DNA of 64,000 nucleotides, from the NCBI RefSeq assembly GCF_964355755.1, contig NC_092676.1:19016288-19080287 (forward strand). Reading direction: 5' to 3'. Shown piece after piece: positions 22,985 to 35,500 of this stretch (the first letter of the stretch is position 1; each line of letters begins with the position of its first letter). Origin of the DNA: Antedon mediterranea (Eukaryota > Echinodermata > Crinoidea > Comatulida > Antedonidae). Position numbers and translations under genes: made by a program. The notes under the pieces were generated by a model, which saw nothing but the letters and a program-made list of their open reading frames with translations, searched no databases and was not told where the DNA came from.

Positions 22985-23500
22985 TAAGGTAAGCGTAGCT
23001 AAGCCTAGGTTAGACCAAACTAGCCTAGCCTACTTGCGAACAACACCAATAATGTAATTCAACAACGAAACTGTAGGCCTACTAGGCTAGGCTAGCCTAG
23101 CCTACTAGCTAGGCCTAGTAGGCTAGGCTAGCCCTAGCTAGCCTACTAGAGTAGTAGGGCCAGGCCTACTACTAGCCTAGGCCTAGCCTAGCTAGACTAC
23201 TAGGCTAGAGGATAGCCTAGCTAGCCTCCTACGCTTGGCCTCTACCAACGAACCATTCCATCCATTATTATAAAGGCCAGAGGAGTGGGCTCCAGCGCTA
23301 GGCCTAGCCTAGCTAGCCTATATAGCTAGGTAGGCTAGACTATTTTATTGGGCTACTCTACGACGGTAGGCCTACTACTACTAGTAGGCCAGCAGGGGGC
23401 CTATGGTTACTACTGTACTAGTAGGCCTAGGTAAGGTTACTTTTTTTACTACTAGGCCTATAGGGCTAGGGCCTAGCTAGGCTAGCTCGAAGGCTAAACA
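22985..23500. repeat. CTAG/GGCC palindrome-rich block
   Basis: About 500 bp composed mostly of permutations of TAGGCCTA, GCTAGCCTAG and CTAGGCTAG without a fixed period. The same short word TAGGCCTA is scattered through the whole window. Its density peaks here, right upstream of the HORMAD gene. Confidence 0.75.
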
Positions 23501-23582
23501 AATCTGCTTCTTTTTCAGAAATATTTTGGTAACAACTTACTCAAGCCATACTGTGTGTGGGTTGTGTGAATCTCTCTCTAGA

Positions 23583-26500
23583 ATGGCAGTTGCAACAGCA
23601 TTAAAATCAGAAACAAAAGTTGGTGAGGTAAGAACAACATTTACGTCATACTGTTCGTCATCAGTGTTACTTTTTGTGTCTTCCACCACCTGTGGAAGTT
23701 TATATATTGCCAACCTACCATACCAAATAATAACTCTTTAAATGAATAAAAATATTAATTCACATTTAAAAAGCTATCAAGAAATTAAGTGCTGGAAATA
23801 GTTGTAACTATTCCAAGGTTGAAAACATGATTAAACTAGTTATTTTTACATGCAAAAACATACAAAAAACAATACATTTTTAAAATATGTAAAAACAGTA
23901 AAAAGTAACTGAGTAGGCCCACTCACTACCCCTATAACTTTAAAAAGAATGTTACATTATTATAATTCATTAGTATAGTATGACCTAAAGTGGATCTTAT
24001 GACATTATCTTATTAATCAATTTTACCATATCTATTTTTAGTGGTCAACAATATTCCCATGCAAGCAGGTTAATGAAACGCAGTCAGCTTTGTTTGTCAA
24101 GAAGCTGTTAGCAGTAGCTGTTTCTAACATTACTTACCTGAGAGCAATATTTCCAGAAAGCGCTTACGGAGATCGACGCTTGGAAGGTAAGAATGTCTGA
24201 ATGAATGCAGTCAGAAAAAAAAATTGCAAATGGCTTCCTACTTCTAAAGCTCGGTCTACACTATCAAACTTTATGTGACAAAAACATTTTTTTTCAAACT
24301 AGTGTACTGTAGACAGAGCTTTAGAGTTTTATCAGATAATCGATATTGTTTTTACAACTCTTGTAACATGACTGATTTTGCCCTAACTGAATGCAGAATG
24401 TTTCACTAAGCAAATGTATTCAAAAGCATCCGCTTAATTATACACAGGTGTATTCATATTTCCATAGTTCAAATACGCCAAATTCTAGTCCCTTGAGTTT
24501 TTTGCTGCAGTAAAAATAGTAACTTTCTACACAACAAATCCAGGCTCATGAGCAGTCATGTGAATCAAACAGCTCAGCAGATGAAAATCACAGCTATTTA
24601 GTCTTGGAACATGAAAATGGTAGCATGATTTTTTCTCTGCATTAGATTTACACGACTAAATTCTTCTAGTGGAAAACAGGCTTTATGTTTCAATTACAGG
24701 TTTTAAATCATAACTGAATCTTCTGCATTAACCAAATTCATTTGTATTTTAAAATCTGCAATTTTTGCTGATATTTTGACAACATTTTTGAATAAAGCAT
24801 TTCTTGATAGAATTATTATCTTTGTTTTATAAGTACTACACATAAAAGAGAAAAATTCTATAGATATTCACTATTTTACTGTACAGTATTTATAGAATTA
24901 AATAGTTAGAAGTCTTTATGTATTTCAATGAGGTATATTAAATATAGAGTGAGTTTGTTTGATCAAATTAGCATGTTGTAAATAAATAATTATGTTCTAT
25001 TGCAGATATCAGCTTGAAAGTACTACGGGATGAAAGTTCATGCCCTGGAGCTTGCCAGGTCATTAAATGGGTCAAAGGTTGCTTTGATGCCCTGGACAAG
25101 AAATATGTAAGTTTTCTTTAATAGAACTTCAGTCTAAGTCATTAATGCAATTACAGTCCCAAATAGATTTTTACTCTTAAGTCTGTCTACACTTTATGCA
25201 ACAAAACATGTGTTGTGCCCATATTATGGACATGATGATGTCATATTACTACCATATTTGGGCATATTACTACCATATTCGGGCATATTACTACCATATT
25301 TGGGCATATTACTACCATATTTGGGCATATTACTACCATATTTGGGCATATTACTACCATATTTGGGCACATCACCCTTTTTTGTTGAAATATTTTGAAA
25401 ATGTACAAAGAGTATTATAAATGCTCAGTATTACTATTATTATTTACAATATGAATGAACATTTCCTTTATTTTAAGCTCATTGGTTCGCAAGTAATTTG
25501 ACCAATCACAAGCGATGGATTATTTGAATTGTTGCTTGTCATTGGTCAACTCGGGTCACTTGTGATTACGTCCTAGTGGGAACCAAGCTTTAGGTGATTC
25601 CAGCAATTTGTTTTATTCCCGATTCCAGCAATTTGTTTTATTCCCATGATTTTAATCACATTTTCGCATTATATTAATTTATATTATATTTTCTTTCTCT
25701 TAGCTGAAAACAATAGTCATTGGGGTAAGTAAACAAATCATTTTGTTACCAACAAAGACTTCATTACAAGAACAAACCAATTGAAAAATCTTTAAAATAC
25801 ATTCGAAGGAATTTTATATTCAGATTTGTTGAACAGTATAATATATTTATAAAATATAATAATAATAAATAATAATATGATTACCAATTTTGTGTTTTAT
25901 TTTTTTCCCCCAGATTTATGTTGATCCAAAGCATCCTGAAGTAAGTGAATTTTAATGTGAAAATAAAATATGATTTATACATATATCTTATGTTTACATT
26001 TTAGCAATGATAGATGCATTAAATTCAAGAAAATCCCCCAGTATTTTTTTTGTAATGACTTTATGTGGTAACGGGAACTAGAGTGGGCGTTGAGGGCAGG
26101 TGGTTGAAACACGAGGTTGAGAAAGAAAGTAGACAATAAAGTGTTGATTCATAAGACTGTGTTTTCTTGCTCTTATTTAAATTGTGTGGATACTACAATT
26201 GGCGACGAGGATGAACTATAATATAGTGAGTAAACCACACCCATTTCTGGAATCTCCAGGCACGCCCGTTGTTCAGTGGAAAACATGGAAAATAATATTT
26301 CAAAATTACTTGTCGGCTGCTGAATTGGAGGGAGCGTCGGCGGGCCGCCGCAAAGCTATCCTGATAGCGTCGTTAGGTACTGAAGCTCAACGGATTTATT
26401 ACACTGTTTTGAACAGTAGGGCTACTTCGGCTGCCATACCAGGTGCACAGCAGGCAGCAGATGATGATAATGATGAATTTACAAGAGCATTACAATTACT

Positions 26501-29500
26501 TGGTGACTATTTTGAACCTAAAATTAACGTGGTAGCGGAGAGGTACAAGTTTCGTAGCCGATCTCATGAACCAGGTGAGAACGTTCAAACGTTTGTTTTA
26601 GCTCTTAAACACTTAGCAAGTACGTGCCAGTTTGCTGGGTTGCATGACGACATGATCCGTGATCAGATTGTAGAAAAAACAAACTCTACAAGAGTACGTG
26701 AAAGATTATTAATGGAGAAAGACTTGACCTTGACCAAAGCTATTCAGATTGCAGAGAGGGTCGAAGCAGCTGAGAAGGAACGGAAAGCGATAGAGGGGAT
26801 AGCGGTAAAGATTCCCGATGAACTCAATGCAGTACCAATGCCAGTGTGTGCACAAACACAGGTGAACAAAAGGAGCTACCGTAACAATGGTCCTAATGGG
26901 GAAGGAAAAAGACGATGTTTTCGATGCGGGTCACAACGCCACCAGGCAAATTCTGATGAATGTCCAGCAAGGAGTCGAGTATGCCGTCAGTGTTCCAGAG
27001 TAGGCCACTTTCAGCGCATGTGTCGGGAAGTTGGTAATGCAAATGTTATGCAGTGTTTCGATGGAGAAGCTAATGGTGAGTGCATGAGGAAGACAAATGT
27101 TTCAGTGACTATTCGTGTGAATAATGTGAACCTACCTTTTGTTGTTGATACAGCGTCAGATGTATCCCTGTTAAGTATGAAACTGTTTCAAAGACATTTT
27201 GTGCAGGAAGCACTGTACCCAAGTGGAGTTAATTTGTTAACTTATACAAGACAAACAATTAAAATTGTTGGGGAATTTAATGCATTGGTTAAGTACAAGT
27301 CAAAAATGGCTACAGCAAAGTTTTTAGTAGTAGACCAAGGGTGTTCTATTTTGGGAAAAGATTTAATTCAAAGGCTAGCGTTAACAATTGATGGGTCAAC
27401 TATGTCATGTTTGACAATGAAAGTTGAGAACTGTGAGGGTGAGGATACCAATATGGGTTGGGTAAAAAATAAGTTTCCCCATCTATTTGGTTCTGATCTG
27501 GGACACATTAAAGGTTTTGAGCATACAGTTAAGGTTAATTCCCAAGTGCCACCTGTGCAGCAAGCACTGAGAAGACTGCCTCTGGCAGTTCGGGACAAAG
27601 TTACTAATGAGTTGAATAGGTTGGAGAAGGAAGGAGTTATTGAAAGGGTTAAGGGGGCAACCGATTGGGTGTCTCCATTAGTAGTTGTTTGGAAGAAAAA
27701 TGGTGGAATACGACTTTGTGTGGATTTGAGAAAAGTAAATGAATCCATAGTAATTGAAAAACACCCTTTACCAAAAATTGATGAATTATTAGATACCATG
27801 TCAGGTGCTAAATTGTTTAGCAAATTAGATTTGAAGTCTGCATATCACCAGTTAAATTTACATGAAAATAGTAGAGACCTTACAACGTTTGTATCCCACA
27901 AGGGTTTGTATAGATTTAAAAAGGTGTGCTTTGGGTTGGCTTCTGCTCCTACCGCATTTCAAAAATTAATGTCAATAATACTGCAAGGAATTCCCAATAT
28001 TGGGTACTTTATTGATGATATTTTTGTTTTTGGCAAGACTAAATCAGACCATGATACAGCTCTAAGGGCAGTACTCAATAGGCTTCAAGAGTATGGAATG
28101 CGCCTCAATGACAAGTGTGAGTTTGGAGTGACTAGCGTTAAAATTTTGGGCCATGTATTAGATTCAGAGGGGCTTCACCCAAACCCAGAATTAGTTAAAG
28201 CAATAAAATGCGCTCCGGTTCCAGAAAATAAAGAGCAGGTGAAATCCTTTCTGGGCTTAGCCGGATACTATTCCAAATTTATAAAGAATTATGCAACCCT
28301 TGTACAGCCACTAAGGGATATTCAATTAGGGGAGGAATTTGACTGGAGTAAAAGGGCCAGTGGGGCATTTGCATTGATTAAGCAGAGCATTGTGACATGT
28401 CCAGCCCTTGCCCTGTTTGACCCAGAAAGGGAAGTAATTGTGACGACAGATGGGTCGGGGTATGGAATAGGGGCGGTTCTCACCCAGCTAATCGAAGGGA
28501 AGGAAGTAACCATAGCTTTCACATCAAGAAAGTTAACATGTGCAGAAAGAAAATATTCCACAGGCGAACGTGAAGCCTTAGCATGTGTGTACTCAATTGA
28601 GAAATTTCATACGTACCTATGGGGTAGACATTTTATACTACGAACCGATCACAAAGCACTGACAACACTGTTAGCATCCAGTGGGAATGGCCACAGACCT
28701 ATGCGTATAGCTAGATGGGGTGCAAGGCTGCTAAATTATAACTACACCGTTGAATACAAACCAGGCTCTGATAATGTTGTGGCAGATGGATTATCTCGTC
28801 TGCCATTGGAATATGAAGGGGGGTCCTCGGAACAGAACAATGACATTGCTGCGGTATGTTTAGTAGAGATAGAAGAAGAGTGTTGTATAACCCTAGGACA
28901 ATTTAAGGCTGAGGTAGATAAAGATGAAACCCAACAGAAAGTGATTAAATACATAGAGTCTGGTTGGCCAGAAAGTAAAGATATGTTGGATAGCAACATA
29001 CTGCCATATTATAAAGTACGGGAGGAATTAATAGTATTAGAAAATAGAGTTTACAGAGGTGATAGGGTGGTGGTACCAGACTCCCTAACAGTTCATTTAA
29101 TTTACAAGGCACATGAGGCTCACCAAGGGATAATGAGAACTAAGAAAAGATTAAGGCAATTGTATTGGTGGCCAAGAATGGATACCCAGGTAGAAAATAT
29201 AATTAAACATTGCATTGTGTGTATAGAACATGATAAAACGATAAAGATTTCAAAAGCTCCAATGACACCCATAGAATACCCATCAATGCCCTGGGAAAAG
29301 TTGGGACTAGATATAGTGGGTCCCTGCGACTTACTACCAAGCCAGTGCAGATTTGCCATTACTTTAATTGATTACCATTCTAAGTGGCCAGAGGTATGTT
29401 TTGTACCAAAAGTTACCACACAAGTCGTAATAGATTTTCTGTCGAGGGTATTTGCTCGGGAGGGCTACCCATTAGAATTGATAACTGATCATGGAGTTCA

Positions 29501-32500
29501 GTTTGTTAGTTACGAAATGAAACAATTTCTGAAACAAAGGGATATTAGGCATTTGCATTCTGCTATTTATCACCCACAGAGTAATGGGGCAGTAGAAAGA
29601 TTTAACAAAGTGTTAAAACAAACAATACAAACTGCATCATTAGAAGGGAAAGAAGTTAAACAATATGTACAGTCATTTTTATTTGTATATAGAAACACTC
29701 CACACTCAACAACAGAGGTGGAACCAGCACTGCTGTTACATGGACGAAAATTAAGAAACCAGTTAGATATTAAAGGATTGACACCGCCATCAGATGTGGT
29801 GGTTGATAAAACTAAACTTAAAGAACTAGTAAGGGTTAAACAAGAGAAACAAAAGAAATATTTTGATAATCATAACAGTGTAAAATTACCTGTTGTACAG
29901 GAAGGAATGCATGTAAAGGTAAAGAAAACTGGATATGTACATAAGGGTAGTAGTTCATTTATGGGGCCATTTCGAGTAGTTAAGAAGGTGGGAAATGCGA
30001 CTTTTGTGTTGAGTAATAGAAAAACATATAATATTGAAAGGCTGGCTATTGTAAGCCCTGATTGTAAGAAATGGGCGACGCCATTGAATAAGGTATTGAT
30101 AGATGATTTTGAAAATGAACAACCAGAACATGTAAATGTAGATAGATTCATACAAAGAGATGTAGACCAAGTTCCGTATAGAACTAGGTCAGGTAGAGTA
30201 GTAAGGAATCCTAGTAGGTACGTTGAAGAATGTAATTTGTTACAAGGGGGAGATTGTGGTAACGGGAACTAGAGTGGGCGTTGAGGGCAGGTGGTTGAAA
30301 CACGAGGTTGAGAAAGAAAGTAGACAATAAAGTGTTGATTCATAAGACTGTGTTTTCTTGCTCTTATTTAAATTGTGTGGATACTACACTTTAAGATCTG
30401 AGAAGTTGTTGGTCATTCCTGAGGATCTAGATAAATTTCCTAACCTCATCCTCAACCATGTTGGGCCAAGTTATGATTATGATATGTTTTACTCACTGTT
30501 CATTCTACTCATCCTAATTCTATTTCAGACTGTAATCGAATCTTACACATTTAAATTTAGTTACAATGAACATGGACCAAACATGAACATATTCAGGCAA
30601 GTAACTGTATCCTAAAATCTATTCGCAACAACAAATGTGAAAAGAAATGTTGAAATATCCAAATGTGTGTTGCTTGAAAAAGCTAGTATTGTCTGATCTC
30701 ATACAGTTAGGCCTGCTTGGCTACTGTACTCTTAATAATCACTGTCAGCAGTCCCTTTTAAAAACTTCAGCTTCAAGTCAATTCTCAGTTTTGTAACATG
30801 ACATATGTATTGTTTTGTAGCTAGGTCTGCTTAGAATTAACTTCCTCAAACAAAATGTTACTCACACGTGTTACTGTCAATGTCTTTGTAATAATAATAA
30901 TAATGGCTTATATACAGTGCCTCCTAATGCAAATGTTTCTGAGCACTTTATCCAATAAAGACTGAAGGTAATTCAGGTATACCATTATTATTGCTCTGTT
31001 CTAATGTACTGTAAACTCCCAAAAGAGAGCTCGTCAAAAACAGAACTCACATGATCTTGACAACAGCTGACTCTGAGTAAACTAAGAGGACCAAATTAGT
31101 TTCTAAAAAGTAGTTCTTAAAGCTCTGTCTACACTATCAAACTTTATGTGACAAAAAAAGCCGATATATGGACACGATGTCATATAGCCATATTTGGCAT
31201 ATCACTACCACACTTTTTTGTCACTAGTTTGATAGTGTACACAGAGCTTTACAAAATTCTGATTCTGAGAAACCAATGTTGCAATATCCAAATGTGTATT
31301 GCTTGAAAAAGCTTGTAGTGTCTAATCTCATGAAGTTAGGCCTGCTTGGCCAACCGTACTCTTACATAATCACTGTTTCTTAATGTTGCGTAAGACATTT
31401 AATTTTAACCAACATACAAGTAAGTCTTTTCTGTGTTTATTCAGGAATAACAAGAAGTTAACAGGAGCTGCAACTGAGTTGGAGACTAAGAAAGCCACCA
31501 TTAGACTCCTGAGGACTATCATTGTGTTGACGCAATCCCTCTCATCTCTACCTGAAGATGTTATGATGACTATGAAACTATTTTATTATGATGAGGGTAA
31601 GATTTAATATTGCCTAAGGGCCCGATCATACTTTAGAATTTACATTTAAAATGATCGCGTGTGGCTTCCCCTGGGTAAAAAAAGAAAGAAAACAGCTGTT
31701 CCAAAAACCTACCTCAGTTGCTGGATTTTTCAATACACCTAAAACCACTAGCCGATTGACCACAAGATAAGGAGCAATTTGACCTTACGTTGGTAAAAAG
31801 ATGAATAAAATACGACCTTGCTGGGTAAATTTTGTTGAGTTTACATATGTAAACTTTTGTCATCCGAACTGGTCCACTGACTAGTCCCAAGAATAATTAC
31901 ATGTGTAATTGAGTTTAAGAGCCTAAGAGTGTTGGGTAAATCTTGTTGAGTCCGAACGGTTCTTCTGATTAGTCTCAAGTTTCAAACTTTTATCTTTAAA
32001 CTGGTATTATATTCATTTTTTATTTCTTTATTGTTAAATTAATTTATTAACTTTATTTATATTTATTCTTTTCTAAATTTAAATTTGTAAAGGCAATCCC
32101 GTCACAAGATTCTTTTTGGGATTTACCTTCGTACATTTTCTTGTATTATCAGTCGCCATTTTGTTTTTGTTACTATTTGTCTTCTGGACGTGAATAAATG
32201 TGAATTGAATTGAATATGAAGAAAAAAAGAGTAATTTAGGTGACACATGTAATTAAGTTTACAGTCCGAACACAACCTTAATCTGAATTTGATATCATAC
32301 ATATATCATTATTATACACTTTGTTACTATACTTGAATGAGTGATAATAATATCGTTTAGTTACCCCATGTGAATACCAGCCTCCAGGTTTTCAAGCAGG
32401 AGATGCTGATACCTTTAAGTTTGAAGAAGAACCAATGAATATCTGTGTTGGGGACGTCTCAACGGTAATTTGCTTTTTATTTTTATTTTACTAATGGGAC

Positions 32501-35500
32501 TAAGTGTAACAATTTTGTAAAGGTGGTGAATAATATTTTTTCTTTCTTGAAAGGTTTCAACATTATTAAACAACATAATGACTGAATTACTTTTTTTGTT
32601 ATCTTTGTCATACACTAGTTTGAGAAAAACAGTGTGATGTGCCCAAATATGGTAGTGTTATGACATCATCAAGTTCATATATGGGCACATCACATTTGTT
32701 TGTCACATAAAGTTTGATGACAGAGCTCATACTCTTACTGTATATAAGTAAAAATGTAGGTAATAGTTTTTAATTTATGCAAATTATCCAAATTATTGAT
32801 GCTTATTACAGGTGTCTACAAGTGTCACACAATATGCTATGTTAATTTTTATTTGAACCAGGTTGGAAATGATATTGTTCTTTTTGCATATGTTTATGTT
32901 ATATTCCATCAATCAATGATTACTCATTTTAATATTATTTAATTAGTGTTTTTTCTTCCCAAACATTCGTTCTCTGGCGGTCCTTTGAATAAACAAGCCT
33001 TTTCATACGTAAGTATTTCACAATTCCTCAAACGTTTCTTAAACAAATAAATATTTAACTTGATTGTGTGACAGCTTTCCATTTTCATTGGATTTTATTA
33101 CCCTAATATTCAGAATATCAATCAATCGTTCGATTTATATAGCGCCATTCCAACATTCATTGCTCATGGCGCTGTAACATTAAGACTTAATTTATAATTT
33201 TAAATCTCTGTCCACATTATCAAACTAGTTTGACAAAAAATTGTAACGTGCCTAAATATGTTGGTGATATGCCTAAATATGGTAGTGATGACATCATCAT
33301 GTCCATATATGGGCACGTCACATTTTTTTGTCACATAAATTTAATAGTGTAGACAGCTGAGCTTATAAAAAAAAATGTATTACTATTATTGCACAATAAA
33401 CACTTAGTACACCTATGAATTTTAGGGTGAAAATGCGTATAAAGACAGATGGAAAACAATTTGAGATGAAAGAAGAAGAAGAAAACGTTAGCCAAGCGGA
33501 AGTATCAGAAGATAAAGCAGAACAGCAAGTTGATGATGAAGCTATGGATGTAGAGGTTAGTGTATCATTCACATGTGCACGTGGTCATATCACTATCATA
33601 TTTGGGCACGTATAACACTTTTTTTTGTCAAACTAGTTTGGTAGTGTAGACAGAGCTTTAAGCTCTGTACCTTTCCTCCTCTATTGATATAGAGGCTAGT
33701 AAATAATGCTAATAATAATATTGTTCTCAATAACTTGGTACTTTTAATTGTAAACTTATTTAAAGTTACAAACACTATGTGTGTATTAAATTTAATCTTT
33801 CGATATAGAAAAATTTGACAGGTTTGGACACGGTTTACCTTCAGAATGACAAACAATCAATTTTTACTAAGAAATATATCACAAGCCCATACACTGTAAA
33901 TACATTACTAATGAATAACCTAATGAATATGTACAGTATTACCTAAATGGCCATAATGACACATATTCACTATGCACAGGTTGTGCAGGTAGGCATAATG
34001 AACCTGTTCCAAGGAACATAGTATTCCTTTTTAAATAACGCACTATGTTCATAGTATAAAATGTGTTATTATTAATTATACTCTAGGGTGAAATAAATGG
34101 AACAAAACCAACAGAAGTGGAGTGCCCTATTGAAGGGGATGAAGTGCCTGTTAAAAGCCCATGTGTACCAAGTAGGTGTTGTGATGCTCTTAATAGATCA
34201 AATGAGCTTACTAAATTTTGTATGGGGTAAACTAAAAAAAAAGATGTTGCTCTCAGAGAATTCCAGTGTAGAAGTTAAGTAGTTGATTAAGAAATAATTG
34301 GATTTGTAGCCAAGCATCATAACCACCAAGCCACAACTCCACTCAAAATAGTCTAATTATTTGTTAACCATCTTCATTGAGATCAGGCTGTCTTTGATTG
34401 TTTAGGCAATATGCATTCTCTTGAGTGAGAGAGACCATGAGCAATCTATGTGCTTCATATAATTATATAAGCTTATCTAATGGGTACCATATATTTGTAG
34501 ATAAAGCCAAAGATGTTGCATTCTCACCTGGTTCTGTTACTGACGATGTTTACGAAACTGCCGACGAAGAATACCTTGTAAAATGCCCCTGTGAAAATAA
34601 TGAGGTTGGTTGCATTTCTATATAATTATAATTCATCCTTTTTACCATAGTAATGCACTTCATATAGTAGATAATTAAATCAAATAATAATTTACTATAA
34701 AAACAATTTATGATTGATAAATTTACTAATTTAAAGATGTTTGTCTGTCCCCCAAAAACATGAACAATTAAGGAAATCAGACTTTTAATAGATTATTTTG
34801 TAGTTTTAATAAAGTTAATCACAAAAAAATGTTTTCACTTATAAAATAACATAATAAATAGCCCATTTTGTGCTTCAACTTGACAGTTTTTTCAGGTAAC
34901 TTAATTTTGTTTAGGATCCAATTTTTGGTCAAAGTGGGTAACTATGTGACATTAAAAGGGCATTTTCAGGAAAAATTGTAATTATTTTTCTGGGGAACAA
35001 TACATATTTAAGTCATATTTATACTTTATAGAAAACAAATTATAAAATAGTATATACTATGATCTTCAAACAATAATTTATATAATCTAAAAATAAAAAG
35101 TTTTTTTATATATTTTTATTACTTGCTGATTCAACATTTGAAATAGAGCTTGCAAAATTGGCAATATCTGTATTTTATTAATCAAATGATATCCTGTTTA
35201 ATTATATAAGGAAAAAAAGGGTTGGTTGGTATAAATTTATATTTTGAATGTCCTATTGTTGGCCTAAACCCAACAATATAATTATTTTAGTATCCAAAAA
35301 ATCAAAGCATGTGAGCTTCAGTTTATTTGGCATATCTCTTTATTGTCAAAATGTAAAATAATAATAATTACATTGCTCAACTTATTTGACAAAAAGACCA
35401 TATAGAAAGCTTTCGCTTGTCTGGATTTGGCCTTATAAATGAAATATAAAGTAATTATTTAACAGACGCTATATAAATGAATATAGCATATAAATAAATT

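Larger units (their letters stand above)
21852..23582. other. Divergent region upstream of sulfotransferase and HORMAD genes
   Basis: Holds the likely 5' UTR exon and promoter of the sulfotransferase-like gene, a short (AC)n run at about 22123-22139, the decayed duplicate of the sulfotransferase 3' end, a hairpin CAGAGCCATA / TATGGCTCTG at 22782-22808, and a CTAG-rich block. The HORMAD start at 23583 is preceded by TCTAGA. No TATA or Initiator element could be assigned. Confidence 0.45.
26064..30388 (+). mobile_element. Complete Ty3/Gypsy LTR retrotransposon
   Basis: A 4325-bp element with 134-bp LTRs, each TG...CA, flanked by the 5-bp duplication CTTTA (26059-26063 and 30389-30393). I see no difference between the two LTRs. 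The primer-binding site is TGGCGACGAGGATG at 26200-26213, complementary to the 3' end of animal tRNA-Ser(GCU) as I recall it. A purine-rich tract (about 30244-30253) precedes the 3' LTR. It lies in sense orientation inside HORMAD intron 5. The element order (protease, RT, RNase H, integrase) places it in Gypsy/Metaviridae, probably the Mag-like group. Confidence 0.95.

Noticed and set aside
25196-25420. Frames rich in YYYHIWA or LPYLGI repeats
   Set aside because: Produced by the 19-bp tandem box of a MITE. The frame has no conserved protein match.
27368-30151. Minus-strand frames inside the retrotransposon
   Set aside because: Antisense shadows of the long polyprotein frame.
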